Shown here in pieces: positions 1-10,473 of a stretch of 64,000 nt of DNA. Positions within the stretch are counted from its first letter, which is position 1; every line of letters begins with the position of its first letter. The position numbers and the translations under genes were made by a program. The notes beneath the pieces were generated by a model that saw only the letters and a list, made by a program, of their open reading frames with translations, ran no database searches and was not told where the DNA came from. The DNA comes from Mauremys mutica (taxonomy: Eukaryota > Chordata > Testudines > Geoemydidae): NCBI RefSeq assembly GCF_020497125.1, contig NC_059075.1, positions 29,176,003 to 29,240,002 of the forward strand, written 5' to 3'.

Positions 1-378
1 CTCCAAAAACTAACAATTGGCTAGAAACCCTAAAAATTAACAATTCCATTAAGGCTCTAGCTGGAACTACTGGCAGTGCCCCACCTCACATGGATCTCCA
101 GGAACTATTGTATCGCAAGCAGACACAAAGCTTCCAGAGATCCTGTGAGGCACAAGAATGGCACCACTCTTCACAAGGATACAGATGGCTCCTCCACCTC
201 TCCCTTGCACAGGCCTGGTTACAGATGTTGGCCCCTCCTTGGCCATGCAGCTGTGAGGGACAGGGGAGGGCAAAGCCAGGGTCTCCCTGCCTCTTCCACC
301 GCACCCTGCTTTTAGAGTGTTAGTACGGTGACTCCAGTTGTGTCTGGCCCATAAACAGAGGGGAACTGGCTCCAGATA

Positions 379-1202
379 CAGTCAAACCTCGCAATAACGC
401 ACCCCGCCATAATGCGAAATCGCATATAATGCGATAATAGGTTGGCTCCCCTTTAAGGCATAATACAGTACTGTACCAGTGGTCCCCAACACCATGGCAG
501 GGGAGAGAAGCTGCAGCCCTGCGCCTGCCAGGAACAGAGAACTCCGAGGCTGCGGGCGCCGGTGCTCTCTGTCCCCGGCAGGTGCGGGGCTGCGGCTTCT
601 CTCCGGCTTCAAGAGGAGCCGCGGTTCCCCACCTGCCGGGGACAGAGAACTCTGAGGCTGCGGGCACCGGTGCTCTCTGTCCCCGGCAGGTGCGGGGCCG
701 CGGCTTCTCTCCCGCTTCAAGAGGAGCCGTGGCTCCCCACCTGCCGGGGACAGAGAACTCCGAGGCTGCGGGCACCGGTGCTCTCTGTCCCCGGCAGGTG
801 CGGGGCCGCGGCTTCTCTCCGACTTCAAGAGGAGCCGTGGCTCCCCACCTGCCGGGGACAGAGAACTCCGAGGCTGCGGGCACCGGTGCTCTCTGTCCCT
901 GGCAGGTGTGGGGCCACAGCTTCTCTCTGGCTTCAAGAGGAGCCGCGGCCCTGCGCCTGCCGGGGACAGAGAACTCCGAGGCTGCGGGTGCCGGTGTCTC
1001 TGTCCCCGGCAGGCGGGGGGCCGCGGCTCCTCTCCCCTGCTGGGCACTAGGCACTAGGGGCACTAGGCGATGCACATCAATGCACCGCGTTGGGGACCAC
1101 TGACAAACTGACTGGCTTGAAACCCCGCTATACCGCGACCCCACACTTAGCGCAATGGAAGTTTTTGGACCCCAAACATGGCGTTATAGCAGGGTTTCAC
1201 TG
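379..1202. mobile_element. Tigger-like (Tc1/mariner superfamily) DNA transposon, non-autonomous
   Basis: The left end CAGTCAAACCTCGCAATAAC and the reverse complement of the right end CAGTGAAACCCTGCTATAAC match at 18 of 22 positions (reading two bases further, to CGC). A TA dinucleotide flanks both sides (377-378 and 1203-1204), the target duplication of this superfamily. There is no transposase. The interior is filled by a GC-rich tandem array (see 542-1050). Confidence 0.8.
542..1050. repeat. GC-rich minisatellite, 108-bp period, about 4.7 copies
   Basis: The word CTCCGAGGCTGCGGG recurs at 542, 650 (CTCTGAGG), 758, 866 and 974, exactly 108 bp apart. Each unit holds an inverted repeat: CTGCCGGGGACAGAGA, about 25 bases, then TCTCTGTCCCCGGCAG. 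Because 108 is a multiple of three, any stop-free frame stays open through all copies. That explains the 160-270-codon open frames on both strands here, which I do not call genes. Confidence 0.9.
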
Positions 1203-2830
1203 TATATTCTAACCAGCACTCAGCCACAGTTGGGCCCGAGGAGTAACACGGTAAACAGAGGAATAGCTTGGGGCCAAACAGAGCCATGTTGTGTTGCTGT
1301 GGATTTAGTTTCCCAGCCACATCATTCCGCTCAGCTTTGTGACACTTGAGGCAATTTTATTAAATTCCCTACTCCTAATGTCCTCATTTGAAGCAAAGCA
1401 TCTTCAGCAGCTTAACGTTTGATCTCAGCATCACAAATGGGGAAAATCAGCAGCTGTCCTGTGATTCAAAAGGAACAGAATAATTACCCACTGGGGCTGT
1501 TTGTTCAGTATGTAGATGGGCGAATCGAATGAATGATTGGACAATACAGATCAATTAAGCATACCTTAGGTAATATAATGAATGTGCAAATTAGTATCTA
1601 TTAGGTGAATCAGACGTAATTCACTTTTGACCGGAATGTTAAAAAATATTATAGCTACAAAGATTGTTGCTGAAAAGGTTTGGGGATGGGAACTGTCAGA
1701 TAGAAGTTGCTCTTCTTAAGCTCTGGGGCTCAAATCACTGAAGATTTATCGAACCCTTGGAGCAGGTTTTTGCTCTTGGTTTGTACAACTCTCACTGGAT
1801 CATAACCAATCATTAGCGATGGGACTGAGGTATAAGGTTCTGATCAGGGTCCAGAGAGCTACAGTGTTTGCTGGAGCAGAGATGTGGACGGGCACGGGGA
1901 AGGAAGGACGAGAAGAAGAATGTTACAAAATTTGAAAGCTGCCACTAGGAAATCAGCTGGCATAATAACGTAGCTGCCCCCGGAGCACTTTCTATAAATG
2001 CTTTGAAAATCCCTAAGAAGCGCTTGGATTAAGTGATACAGTATTTAGTACAGATAAAGACAGTCCTAGAAAGTTCAGCGGCTCAGCAGCCTGGTCACCT
2101 AACGGCTGGGGGCTGCTGAGAGCAATGTACCCAGCAATGGCTCTTTGCACACCTCCTGGAAGTTTCAAAGCACATTCCCTGCAGTGGCAGGCACCAAGTG
2201 CTAGCATGGGCACATGCCTCCCACCTACACCCTGTAGGTGTGCACCATAGCACTGGCCAACCCCACCCCTTTGTGTGGGTGCTTTGGCTCCAGCATGGGT
2301 GCCCTAGAGGAAAGGGGTTCCCCTCTGCTTTGTCCTCCATCTCATACACCCACACAGGGCCAGCCACAATTGGCTCCCATTGCACTCCTATTCAGTAGCC
2401 AGGTTTAGTTATAGATCCCATGTTCTTCTTAGCTCAAGACTGCTGGTCATCCAGGGATACTCCGCCGCCCCCCTCCCCCAGGGAATAAGGAGGAGGCAGG
2501 GCCACGTAGGGTGTGGAGCACAGAGGAAGTGAAGGAGGCAGGATGCATGGGGGCATGCTACCCCTTCCCAATGTTGGCAGGGCTGATCCTATGCCCCTAG
2601 GAGCACTGCATCATCCCCAGCACTGTCCTGTTCCTTAATGGCACAATCTCGGCTTTAATAAACACATCTGCATGAGGAAGACTAAGGCATGGCAGCATTT
2701 GTTAAACAGCATTCAATATAATGCACATCTATAATCGGCTAACGCTAGAACCTATATATGCTCTGATATCATTTGCCTTCATCACATCCTCACTGTGACA
2801 GTCCTTATCCCTCACAAGCTAAAAGTACTG

Positions 2831-2903
2831 GGCCAGATCCACAGCTGGTGTAAATCTGGGTAGCTCCATTGATTTACACCAGCTGAAGAGCTAACCCTTT
2901 GTC
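2831..2903. repeat. fold-back repeat (GGCCAGATCC / GGTGTAAATC family)
   Basis: GGGCCAGATCCACAGCTGGTGTAAATC is mirrored, imperfectly, by GATTTACACCAGCTGAAG around a short loop. A related copy lies at 36056-36141. Confidence 0.5.
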
Positions 2904-4141
2904 AGCATTTATACATAATTTCCTCGAGTCCAGCAGCATAACACAGGTAAAGTTTTCAATTAATAATAACGATTTTTTAACTATGGGTTATTTATAGTCA
3001 GCTTTATTGACATTTTCCTTTGAGGCAAAAATTCTCAGGTTCGGAAACGCTTTTGTAAAGAACCTGACTGCCAGTCATTTGATTTCACGGGAAAGCCGTA
3101 GAGCTGTCAGAAAAGCAAACCTGCCCAAAGAAAGACCTACCTATGACATTTTTACTGTGTGTGTAAAACTTTACAGACACGCTGTTGTACCTTTTTGAAA
3201 GGATCTAAAATATCAATCAGCCTAACCGTTTGTGTTTGCCCCGCTACTGAATTATACCTAGACAACGCTGACCTCGAGTTACACTATGTCCATCAAACTC
3301 AGAGCTTCTCAGCCCACAGTCATGGTTTGTCAGGTTTGATGGGCAACTGGTTAAATACAATACCAGAGTGTAATGTTAGCCGGCGCAGCTCACAGATCGC
3401 TCAATAGTGAATTAGGATATTAGTAACATTTATCAAACGCAGCAAAATATTGGCAATGAATTGAATAATTTTCCGTCATTTGGATCACAGATTTTTTTTT
3501 TATGTAAAGTTTCCTTAGCAGTGAGTGAAAAACCAGCCACTTACGAAAATAGTGCTTTTGGCTTTACTATTTGTACATACAGGGCAATAAATATGGCTTA
3601 TTCACTGCTGAAAAAATACTAAGCACTTTTGCCCTACACCCTGGCTCCTACTGGACTGGAACTGAACCCCTTGGAGCTAGTCAGTTCCAGCAGACCTTCC
3701 TTCCTCCCACTTGGTCCCGCACCAAAAGCATTTCTGGCACCAGCCTCTAACCTCCCAGAAGCAACCACAGGAGGGGGCAGCAGCTGCAGTTGGAACTTGG
3801 GGAGCACCAGGCCCTCTTCAGCCTTGGGTAATGTCAGAACTCTTTTCTCTTAACTTTGCACACCACCACTTGCTGTTCTGCTTCCTGTCTCTCCCAGCCT
3901 ACACCTGCCAACCATACACCTTGCCCATCTCATCTCCCTCTGCTTCCCTCTTACATCCTTTTTCAGATCCAAACTCTTTCACCAGAAGTGAACAGTAATT
4001 CTAGATGTATATCACTGTAGCTGGAAGAAGTGTCTCCCCACAACCTTTCCTCCTAAACATGCACACACAACCTCTCCACCTAAGCAGGGACCTGTCCCCC
4101 ACATTCTAAACGTGTGACATTGTGGGCCATAGTCTTGACAG

Positions 4142-4268
4142 CATAGGTGCCGGAACTAGCAGTAGCACTGCCTGGCTTGACATGGTTTCCATCAGAGACA
4201 GGGTTTACTTTACAGATTGGTTCAATGGTTCTCAGCACCTCCACTATACACATTGTTCAGCGCCCCTG
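4142..4268. mobile_element. hAT-type MITE with perfect 8-bp target duplication
   Basis: The element starts CATAGGTGCCGGAAC and ends GTTCAGCGCCCCTG, which are imperfect inverted termini. It is flanked by CTTGACAG at 4134-4141 and 4269-4276. It is 127 bp long with no coding capacity. Confidence 0.75.
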
Positions 4269-6922
4269 CTTGACAGTGTCCTAACCTGGTTTTAGGCCTA
4301 ACACCAAGTTGAAGATCCACTCTGTTCACCAAAGCTGGGATTTTTAAAGGGGTTTAAGGGAAAGTCAATGGGGGTTGGGTATGGAATGCCCTTTGGCCCC
4401 TTTGACAATCCCAGCCTAACTGGAGAGCCCACTACTGTGGGTCAGATTTCTTGGGACTTTATGGGGGTGCACAATGGAAGAGCAAAGTGAAAATAGCCTT
4501 CCTGCCCCACCCTGGCACAGCCTGAAAAAGGGCCTGGAAGAACTGCAATCCCTGGGCTCTTGTGACCCTCTCAACTGTAATGAGGCTGCACAGGCTGTAG
4601 TTTAGAGAAGCATTTGGCCTCACGACAGGTTTATCACTCCCCTGGCACATCAGGCCATATTGCATCATCACGTTTTAAGCAGAACTGAAAAAATGATGAC
4701 ATACTATGGCCCCTGGTTAGGACTTTTAACCAGTGACAAGTCTGTAATTAGATGTCACTGAATGGGCCAGATATGCTGTCAGAGTATAAATTAAAATCAA
4801 CTGGAACACCATTTTAGCTGAAGTGTATTTTTCGATGTGAATAAAACTGTGAGGTGTTTAAAGACACTTGTGCAGAAAATTAAGTAACTCAAGGTGCTCA
4901 GTGCATCCGATAACCTTGCCATGCAGGACACAGCGTTATGTAATTTGCCAGTTGTGCTGCCTACATTGTGGTTTTTAACAGTCATTTGATCCCAAGTGCT
5001 TTGTCTTGTGTTTGAAAATTTCACAGTTCAGTGCAAAATAAATTGATTCTTTTACTAGGTCAGCTGTGGTGTAACAGCCAGTGATTTAAGAAGCTTATCA
5101 CAACATATGACCAAATGCTATTTCTAAGCTCCAGCTCTTTAAGAGTACCCAGAAGAGAGACCACAGCAATCCAAACTGACTCTTCTTGACACATGCACAA
5201 AGAGATACGAATTCTGGGAGCATAACAGAACAAGAAGATTAGTTTGTGTTATTTGGTAGCATTTTTATGGAACACCAAATGTTATTTACTTCCTAATCTG
5301 CCTGCAAAATACAAAGATTTGCTACTCTGAGCTATTTCAGAGATAATATGAATGACTCGCTTGAGCATATTACCCTCAAGTAGCCTAAAGATATATTTTA
5401 AACGCTTTAAACACAATTAAAGTAGATCATTCTCTTCTCCTTAAGGCTGCCTACATTGTTTCCAGAGATATATATTACATTTGACTTGGCTAGATGTGTG
5501 CTTTAACATGTAGTGTATACAAGGTGCAATTTTTTAGTGTATGAACTATCAGTATTAGCCGGCATTATTAAAAATATCCCGAATAATCTGTCACTTATGT
5601 CATCCCCCTTGGGGTTATTTGTTCATTTTGATTTTATGCCTTCTTCCAAGCTGTCCCTTATGCTGGAATGAATATAGCTTCCCAATTCATATATTCAGTT
5701 CTCACTGCCCTGCTTCAAAAAGACCCATTTGTTCCATGATGCATTTTGATTATAGTTAAAGATGGACCAATACCAAAGCCTTAAGATACTGACATTCAGA
5801 TCTTACCTTTCTAGGGTGCTGAGTCAAAACTGTATCCAAACTCCCCCAAACTTTGGAAGAGTCTGGATGTGAATCTGGATGCAAACTCTGCAGCTCTGAC
5901 CCATTTCTAATTTTATGGACTGTCCACCAGCACATTTTGCATTACATTGTTCTGTTCTGTAACTCTGGGTGGTTAGGCCTCTGGGGCAGGTTATGCACAG
6001 TGCTGCCTACACTTATCGCACAATAGAAATGATAATGATTGAGCAAATGTGGTTCTGCTCTGGAAGGTAACTCTGTACAAGTAACGTTGTGGAGCTCAAT
6101 GGTTGTCTTTCAGTGACTCCAGATCACGTATATTCCCTTTCCAAGTAAACTTGTAGGGTTTTTCCTAGCTGTCCAAATCACAAACTCACCAGGGAATCTA
6201 AGTCAAACTGGGATCCTTTCTATCTTGCCCATTATCACCAGTAATACAGGTTCTGCAACCTACATTCTGCCCTCAGTCACACCTGTGCACAGTGGAGTAA
6301 TTATCTCCAAAAGGTTGCAGGGGGAGGGGCAGAGATACTTCCCCTCCCCCCGGTCATGAAATCCCCCCTGCACTGCAACCCCCTGAAAGAGTTCCAACAC
6401 AAGTGCCTTTCACTCACCTTCCTTTAAACAAAAAACAAAGATGCCTCCTCTCACAGTGTTTACTTTGCTCTGCTCTTACCTGTCTTCCTCTGGTGCTGCC
6501 TTTGGTTGTTCCTGTCCTGAGTGTAGCAAGCTCTAGGTGCTAAGCTGAGTTTCAACTCTCCCACTCCGCTACCTACTTTGTCTCCTCTCTCCCCTACAGA
6601 TTTGTCTCTGTGTGAAATCTTCTCACTCACCTGTTTCACACAAACTCCCACCATGTGTCCTCCTCGTCCTCTTCTAAGCCACTTCTCTCTCCTCTTGCTT
6701 CTGAGACGCTCATCCCCCAAATCCCACCCAGTCTCTTTTCCAAGATCCCCCTCACGATTGCCCACCGCATCACTTCCCCAAACTCACCTCAATCCCTCTC
6801 TTTCACCCCATCACTCACCCTCCTCTATATCCTGCCATCTTCTTCCTTTCCCAATTCCACCGAGAGCTGCCCCTTAGACCCTTTCCCCCCTAGTGCCTCT
6901 CACTTCACAGCTGTCTCCTGGT

Positions 6923-7335
6923 TAGGGTTCCCAACTTCCAAATTTCTTAAAACAGCTCCTCCCTGCTGGTCGCTCGTTCACTCCCCCCTCCCCGGGACTC
7001 ACCTGCCGCCTACAGAGCTGGGCTGGGAGCTGATGCAGAGCCTGCCTGCCCAGAAGATACAGATAGGAGGTGGCCCCAGCTGAGAAGGGGCTGGCACAGG
7101 TTGATGACATGGTCCCACCCCGGCCCCTCCCCAGCCCCATATCCAGGGCCAGGCTGGCAGGGACCATGGGACAGGCTGGCAGTGGCATTTGCAGGCAGCA
7201 ACTTCCACCTCATTCCAGCATCCCTGCAGGCGATAACCAGATTTTTGGTGTCCGGTCAGTACTTCTGACCAGACATCCTAGAAGTTCTCCTTCAACTGGA
7301 CTTTCCGGTTGAAAACCAAGCCCTTAGCAACCCTA
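6923..7335. mobile_element. probable hAT-type element (TAGGGTT termini)
   Basis: The left end TAGGGTTCCCAACTT and the right end (reverse complement TAGGGTTGCTAAGG) are inverted. The flanks CTCCTGGT (6915-6922) and CTTCTGGT (7336-7343) match at 7 of 8. The interior is C-rich and non-coding, although it carries several short open frames. Confidence 0.55.
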
Positions 7336-7344
7336 CTTCTGGTG

Positions 7345-7660
7345 CCCGTCCCCCCCATAACTGCCCCTTAGTGCCTATGTTACCCGCCTGCCTCCCCAGT
7401 GGTGTCCCCTAGCATCCATCTTGCCCCCACAGTGCTCACCCCGCTGAGGTGCCCCTAGTGTCCATGTCAACCCAGAGGTCCCCCCCAGTGACCACTCCCA
7501 CAAAGGTACCCCCCGTGTCTGCACCCCAGAGGTGTCCCTTAGTGCTCATGTCACCCCCTAATGCCTGCCCCTCCAGAGGTTCCCTCTAGTGTCTATGTCA
7601 GCCCATAGTGCCTGCCCCCGTAGAGGTGTCCCCTAGTGCCCATTCCAGCTGTCCTCCCCT
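7345..7660. repeat. degenerate C-rich tandem repeat
   Basis: Variants of a unit reading roughly AGAGGTGTCCCCTAGTGCC followed by ATGTCACCCC recur irregularly every 45-65 bp. It is too diverged for an exact period. It lies directly downstream of the element ending at 7335. Confidence 0.5.
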
Positions 7661-8099
7661 GGTGCCTGCCTGCCCCTCACAGCTCCTCCCTGCCTGTCCC
7701 CTGAGGGAATGATTGCTGCATATCCAGGCCCCTCCGGCTCTACAGCAGCTGCGGCCAGGGATGCACCCTAAGGAGCCCATTTCAGGCACCAAACCACAGC
7801 TGGTTCCTGTCTATCCTGCAAGAGGAGATGGCAGCCCTGTCCTCCTGCTCCTAGAGCTTGTAACAGCTGATCAGCACCCTGCAAGAGGAAAAGGGGGGTG
7901 GGGAGAAATAGGATGCCAAGCCCAGCTGCACTAAGCACTAAGCCAGCTTTCCCTCCCTCCCTTTCATAGTCTGCCAAACGTTGGAGGAAGGCATTGCTGT
8001 TCCTCCCCCTTCCCCCCGTATGAAAGTTGGGGCAGGAGATGTCTTCCAAGCCTCCCTCATTACACCCATTATCTTCAATGGGGATACAAAGGTATAAAC

Positions 8100-8881
8100 T
8101 ATGCTGTTGATAATGCACCACAGGGAATGCATTTTAATACAGTCAGATGTAAAGTTATACATCTAGGAACAAGGAATGCAAGAATGGGGGACTCTAGCCA
8201 GGAAAGCAGTGACTCTGAAAAGGATTTAGCAGGTAATTGTGGATAAATAACTCAATATAATATCCCAGTGCCGCGATACAGTAAAAAGGGCTAATGCAGT
8301 CCTTGGGTATATAAACAGGGAAGCAGCGAGTAGGAGCAGGGTGGTGATTTTACCTCAGTATATGGTATTGTGAATCTGATACTAGAATAGTGCATACAAT
8401 TCTGGTGTCCACATTTTTAAAAGGATGTTGGAAAGTTGGAGAGGGTGGAAGAATCCAGGATTGGAGAAAATGCCATATAATGAGATATTTAAAGAGCTTA
8501 TTGTGTTTAGTTTATCAAAGAAAAAAGATTGAGAGGTGACTTGATTACAGTGTGTAAGTACCATCATGGGGTGAAAATCCTGGGTACTAAAGGGCTCTTT
8601 AACATAGAGGGAAAAGGCAGAACAAGAACCAATGGTTAGGCATGAAACTGCTCAAATTCAAATTAGAAATAAGGCACACATTTTCAGCGCTGGGATGATT
8701 AACCACTGGAACAGTCTACCATCTCTTGATGTTTTAAAATCAACACTGGATACCTTTCTGGAAGATAGTCTTTACCCAAACACAAGTTACGGGGGGTGAA
8801 ATGTAATGGCTTGTGATGTACAGGAGGTCAGACTAGATGATATCCTTGTCCCTTCTGGTCTTAAACTCTATGAATCTATGA
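8100..8881 (+). mobile_element. CR1-type LINE, 3' end
   Basis: It shows typical CR1 3' words in order: ATGTAAAGTTATACATCTAGG, TACAATTCTGGTGTCCACA, ACTGGAACAGTCTACCATCT, GGAGGTCAGACTAGATGATA, and the tail CTATGAATCTATGA. The start is approximate and coding capacity is lost. Confidence 0.75.
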
Positions 8882-8899
8882 GGGAACCGAATCTAGATC

Positions 8900-8916
8900 T
8901 CTCTCTCTCTCTCTCA
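8900..8916. repeat. (CT)n microsatellite
   Basis: About eight CT repeats just beyond the CR1 tail. Confidence 0.8.
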
Positions 8917-9750
8917 ACTGTGTTGGTTCTGCAAGGCTAATAGGAGAAAAAGAAATAAAATTTTTACTCAAGCAATTATTTTCAGGACCTCTCTCCCCCT
9001 CCAAAGGAGCTGGGGAAAAACACATTAATGCTGAGAGTGGTAGTAAAGGGTATGTTTTTAATAGGATTTTAATATACAGCTTACATGTTTATGTATTAGT
9101 ATTCTAGTCAGTGCATTACAGTAATAAATATGAGAGATATAATTTATGAATCAACAGAATTAAATATTAATTACACAAGGTGATAAATTCTGGTCTTTTT
9201 AGGAATTCACCAAAAGCCACTGAAGACAGTGAAAGTCTTTCCATTGACTTAAATGGGCTTTGGCTCAGTCCTTTAATGCTGTTAAAATTAATTTGTTATT
9301 AAACAAACTTTCTATGCAATTTTATGCCATAGCTATAATTTATCATCATCATAATGCAAAAGTTCAGGACCAAACCTGCTCCTACTGAACTCTATGGTAA
9401 AACTTCCCTAGACATGAAAAAGAGCAGAATTGGGCTGTACATTTTTAATTGCACTGTATACAAATATTCACATAAGACTAAAATAAAGTATTCACACAAC
9501 TAAAGAGGTTTCCATGAAGCTTACAGGAAAGTACAGCACAAAAATCAATGAAGTGAAAAGTAACTTTTTCAAAAAATAATAAACCATACTTGATAGGTGT
9601 GGTAAACATTAAACAAAAAGACGAACTGGCACAGTTTAACAACCTCATTTCTAAGTGTGCTTTGTAATAATGCTCCTCCCAAGCTGCTGTTTTTCCAGAA
9701 CATAATGACAAAAAGCCTCACTGTAACATAACTGTTTTACAGTGACAAAT

Positions 9751-9756
9751 TTTATT
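9751..9756 (-). other. candidate UNC80 poly(A) signal
   Basis: A minus-strand AATAAA lies about 520 nt beyond the UNC80 stop. Another at 10233-10228 is closer. Neither is proven; long neuronal 3' UTRs may extend further. Confidence 0.2.
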
Positions 9757-10272
9757 GCCTCGCCAACTGTGAGTTTAAAGAAAAAGCTGTAGAAAGGATC
9801 CCAAAGCACCACCACCCTTTTTTTTTTTTTTGGTTATCATCCAAAATAGCAACATAGCACTTTCACGCGTCGGTGAATACGCACTAGTCTCATTTAAAAA
9901 AAAAGAAGTTAATTAAAGAAAAATGATTTTTGTTTTTGTTTCAAAAATAATATAAAGAACCATTTCAGAATCAAATATTTCAATGATTAGAGATATGTTT
10001 AGCATGAAAGATAGAGCCCGACCCTGCAAACATTCTTGATAGCAATCTCAATGACTTCACTGGGCCTGCTCGTGTGAGCAATAATTTATATGTGTGATTA
10101 CGGATTGGCAGGATCAGGCTCTTAGCTTTGCCCTGCTTAAGCTTTCGCACAATTGTCCTAGGCTAAAAAGCAGAGATAAAGTACTAATATATACAAAAAT
10201 GGGCTTTTATCATATAGCTTTAACCCTTTTATTGCTAGACCAAAAGTGAGGATTTGGAACAATTTACATAAT

Positions 10273-10473
10273 TCATAGAGGATAAAACTGAGATGCAGCT
10301 TCAGATGACTGAATTTCCACTTGAGCCATTTTAAACTGGGTACACTGTAGCCATTTGCGGAGTGCGGATGAGCTATTGTTCATTTGTCCTGACCCTTGTA
10401 ACATCCTCAGGCTGTAGTGGTTCACGTTATTCTGAATGGCTTGAAGGCGCAGTTGGAGTCCAGCAGATAAATG
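10273..10473 (-). CDS. UNC80: UNC80 terminal coding exon (17 of 17) with stop
   Basis: This exon has 66 codons and TGA (stop at 10275-10273), local residues 597-662. It begins HLSAGLQLRLQAIQN, has a divergent Ser/Asn-rich linker (MLQGSGQMNNSSS), then the conserved ALRKWLQCTQFKMAQVEIQS and the C-terminus SEAASQFYPL. The acceptor is TTTTAATAG. The linker is the least conserved part of the window's UNC80 compared with mammals. Confidence 0.97.
   Translation of the reverse strand, partial: HLSAGLQLRLQAIQNNVNHYSLRMLQGSGQMNNSSSALRKWLQCTQFKMAQVEIQSSEAASQFYPL

Larger units (their letters stand above)
1..10272. other. UNC80 3' UTR plus downstream intergenic DNA
   Basis: I find no exon of any known gene here. 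The bases just below 10273 are UNC80 3' UTR, but its end cannot be fixed from sequence alone. Minus-strand AATAAA hexamers occur at 10233-10228, only about 40 nt after the stop, and at 9756-9751. The rest is AT-rich DNA with the repeats listed separately. About 1203-2400, 2910-4140, 4280-6920 and 8890-9750 hold nothing I recognise beyond short fold-back fragments. In mammals RPE follows UNC80; no RPE exon is visible. Confidence 0.6.

Noticed and set aside
320..1144. Open frames of 160-274 codons on both strands
   Set aside because: They follow a 108-bp tandem repeat inside a transposon; the period is a multiple of three, so frames stay open automatically. No protein family resemblance.
6578..7083. 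Open frames of 99-142 codons on the plus strand
   Set aside because: The sequence is pyrimidine-rich low-complexity DNA running into a hAT-type element. No splice context or homology.
1..10272. Exons of the neighbouring gene RPE
   Set aside because: Expected downstream by synteny in mammals, but I saw no exon-like conserved segment with splice sites on the minus strand.
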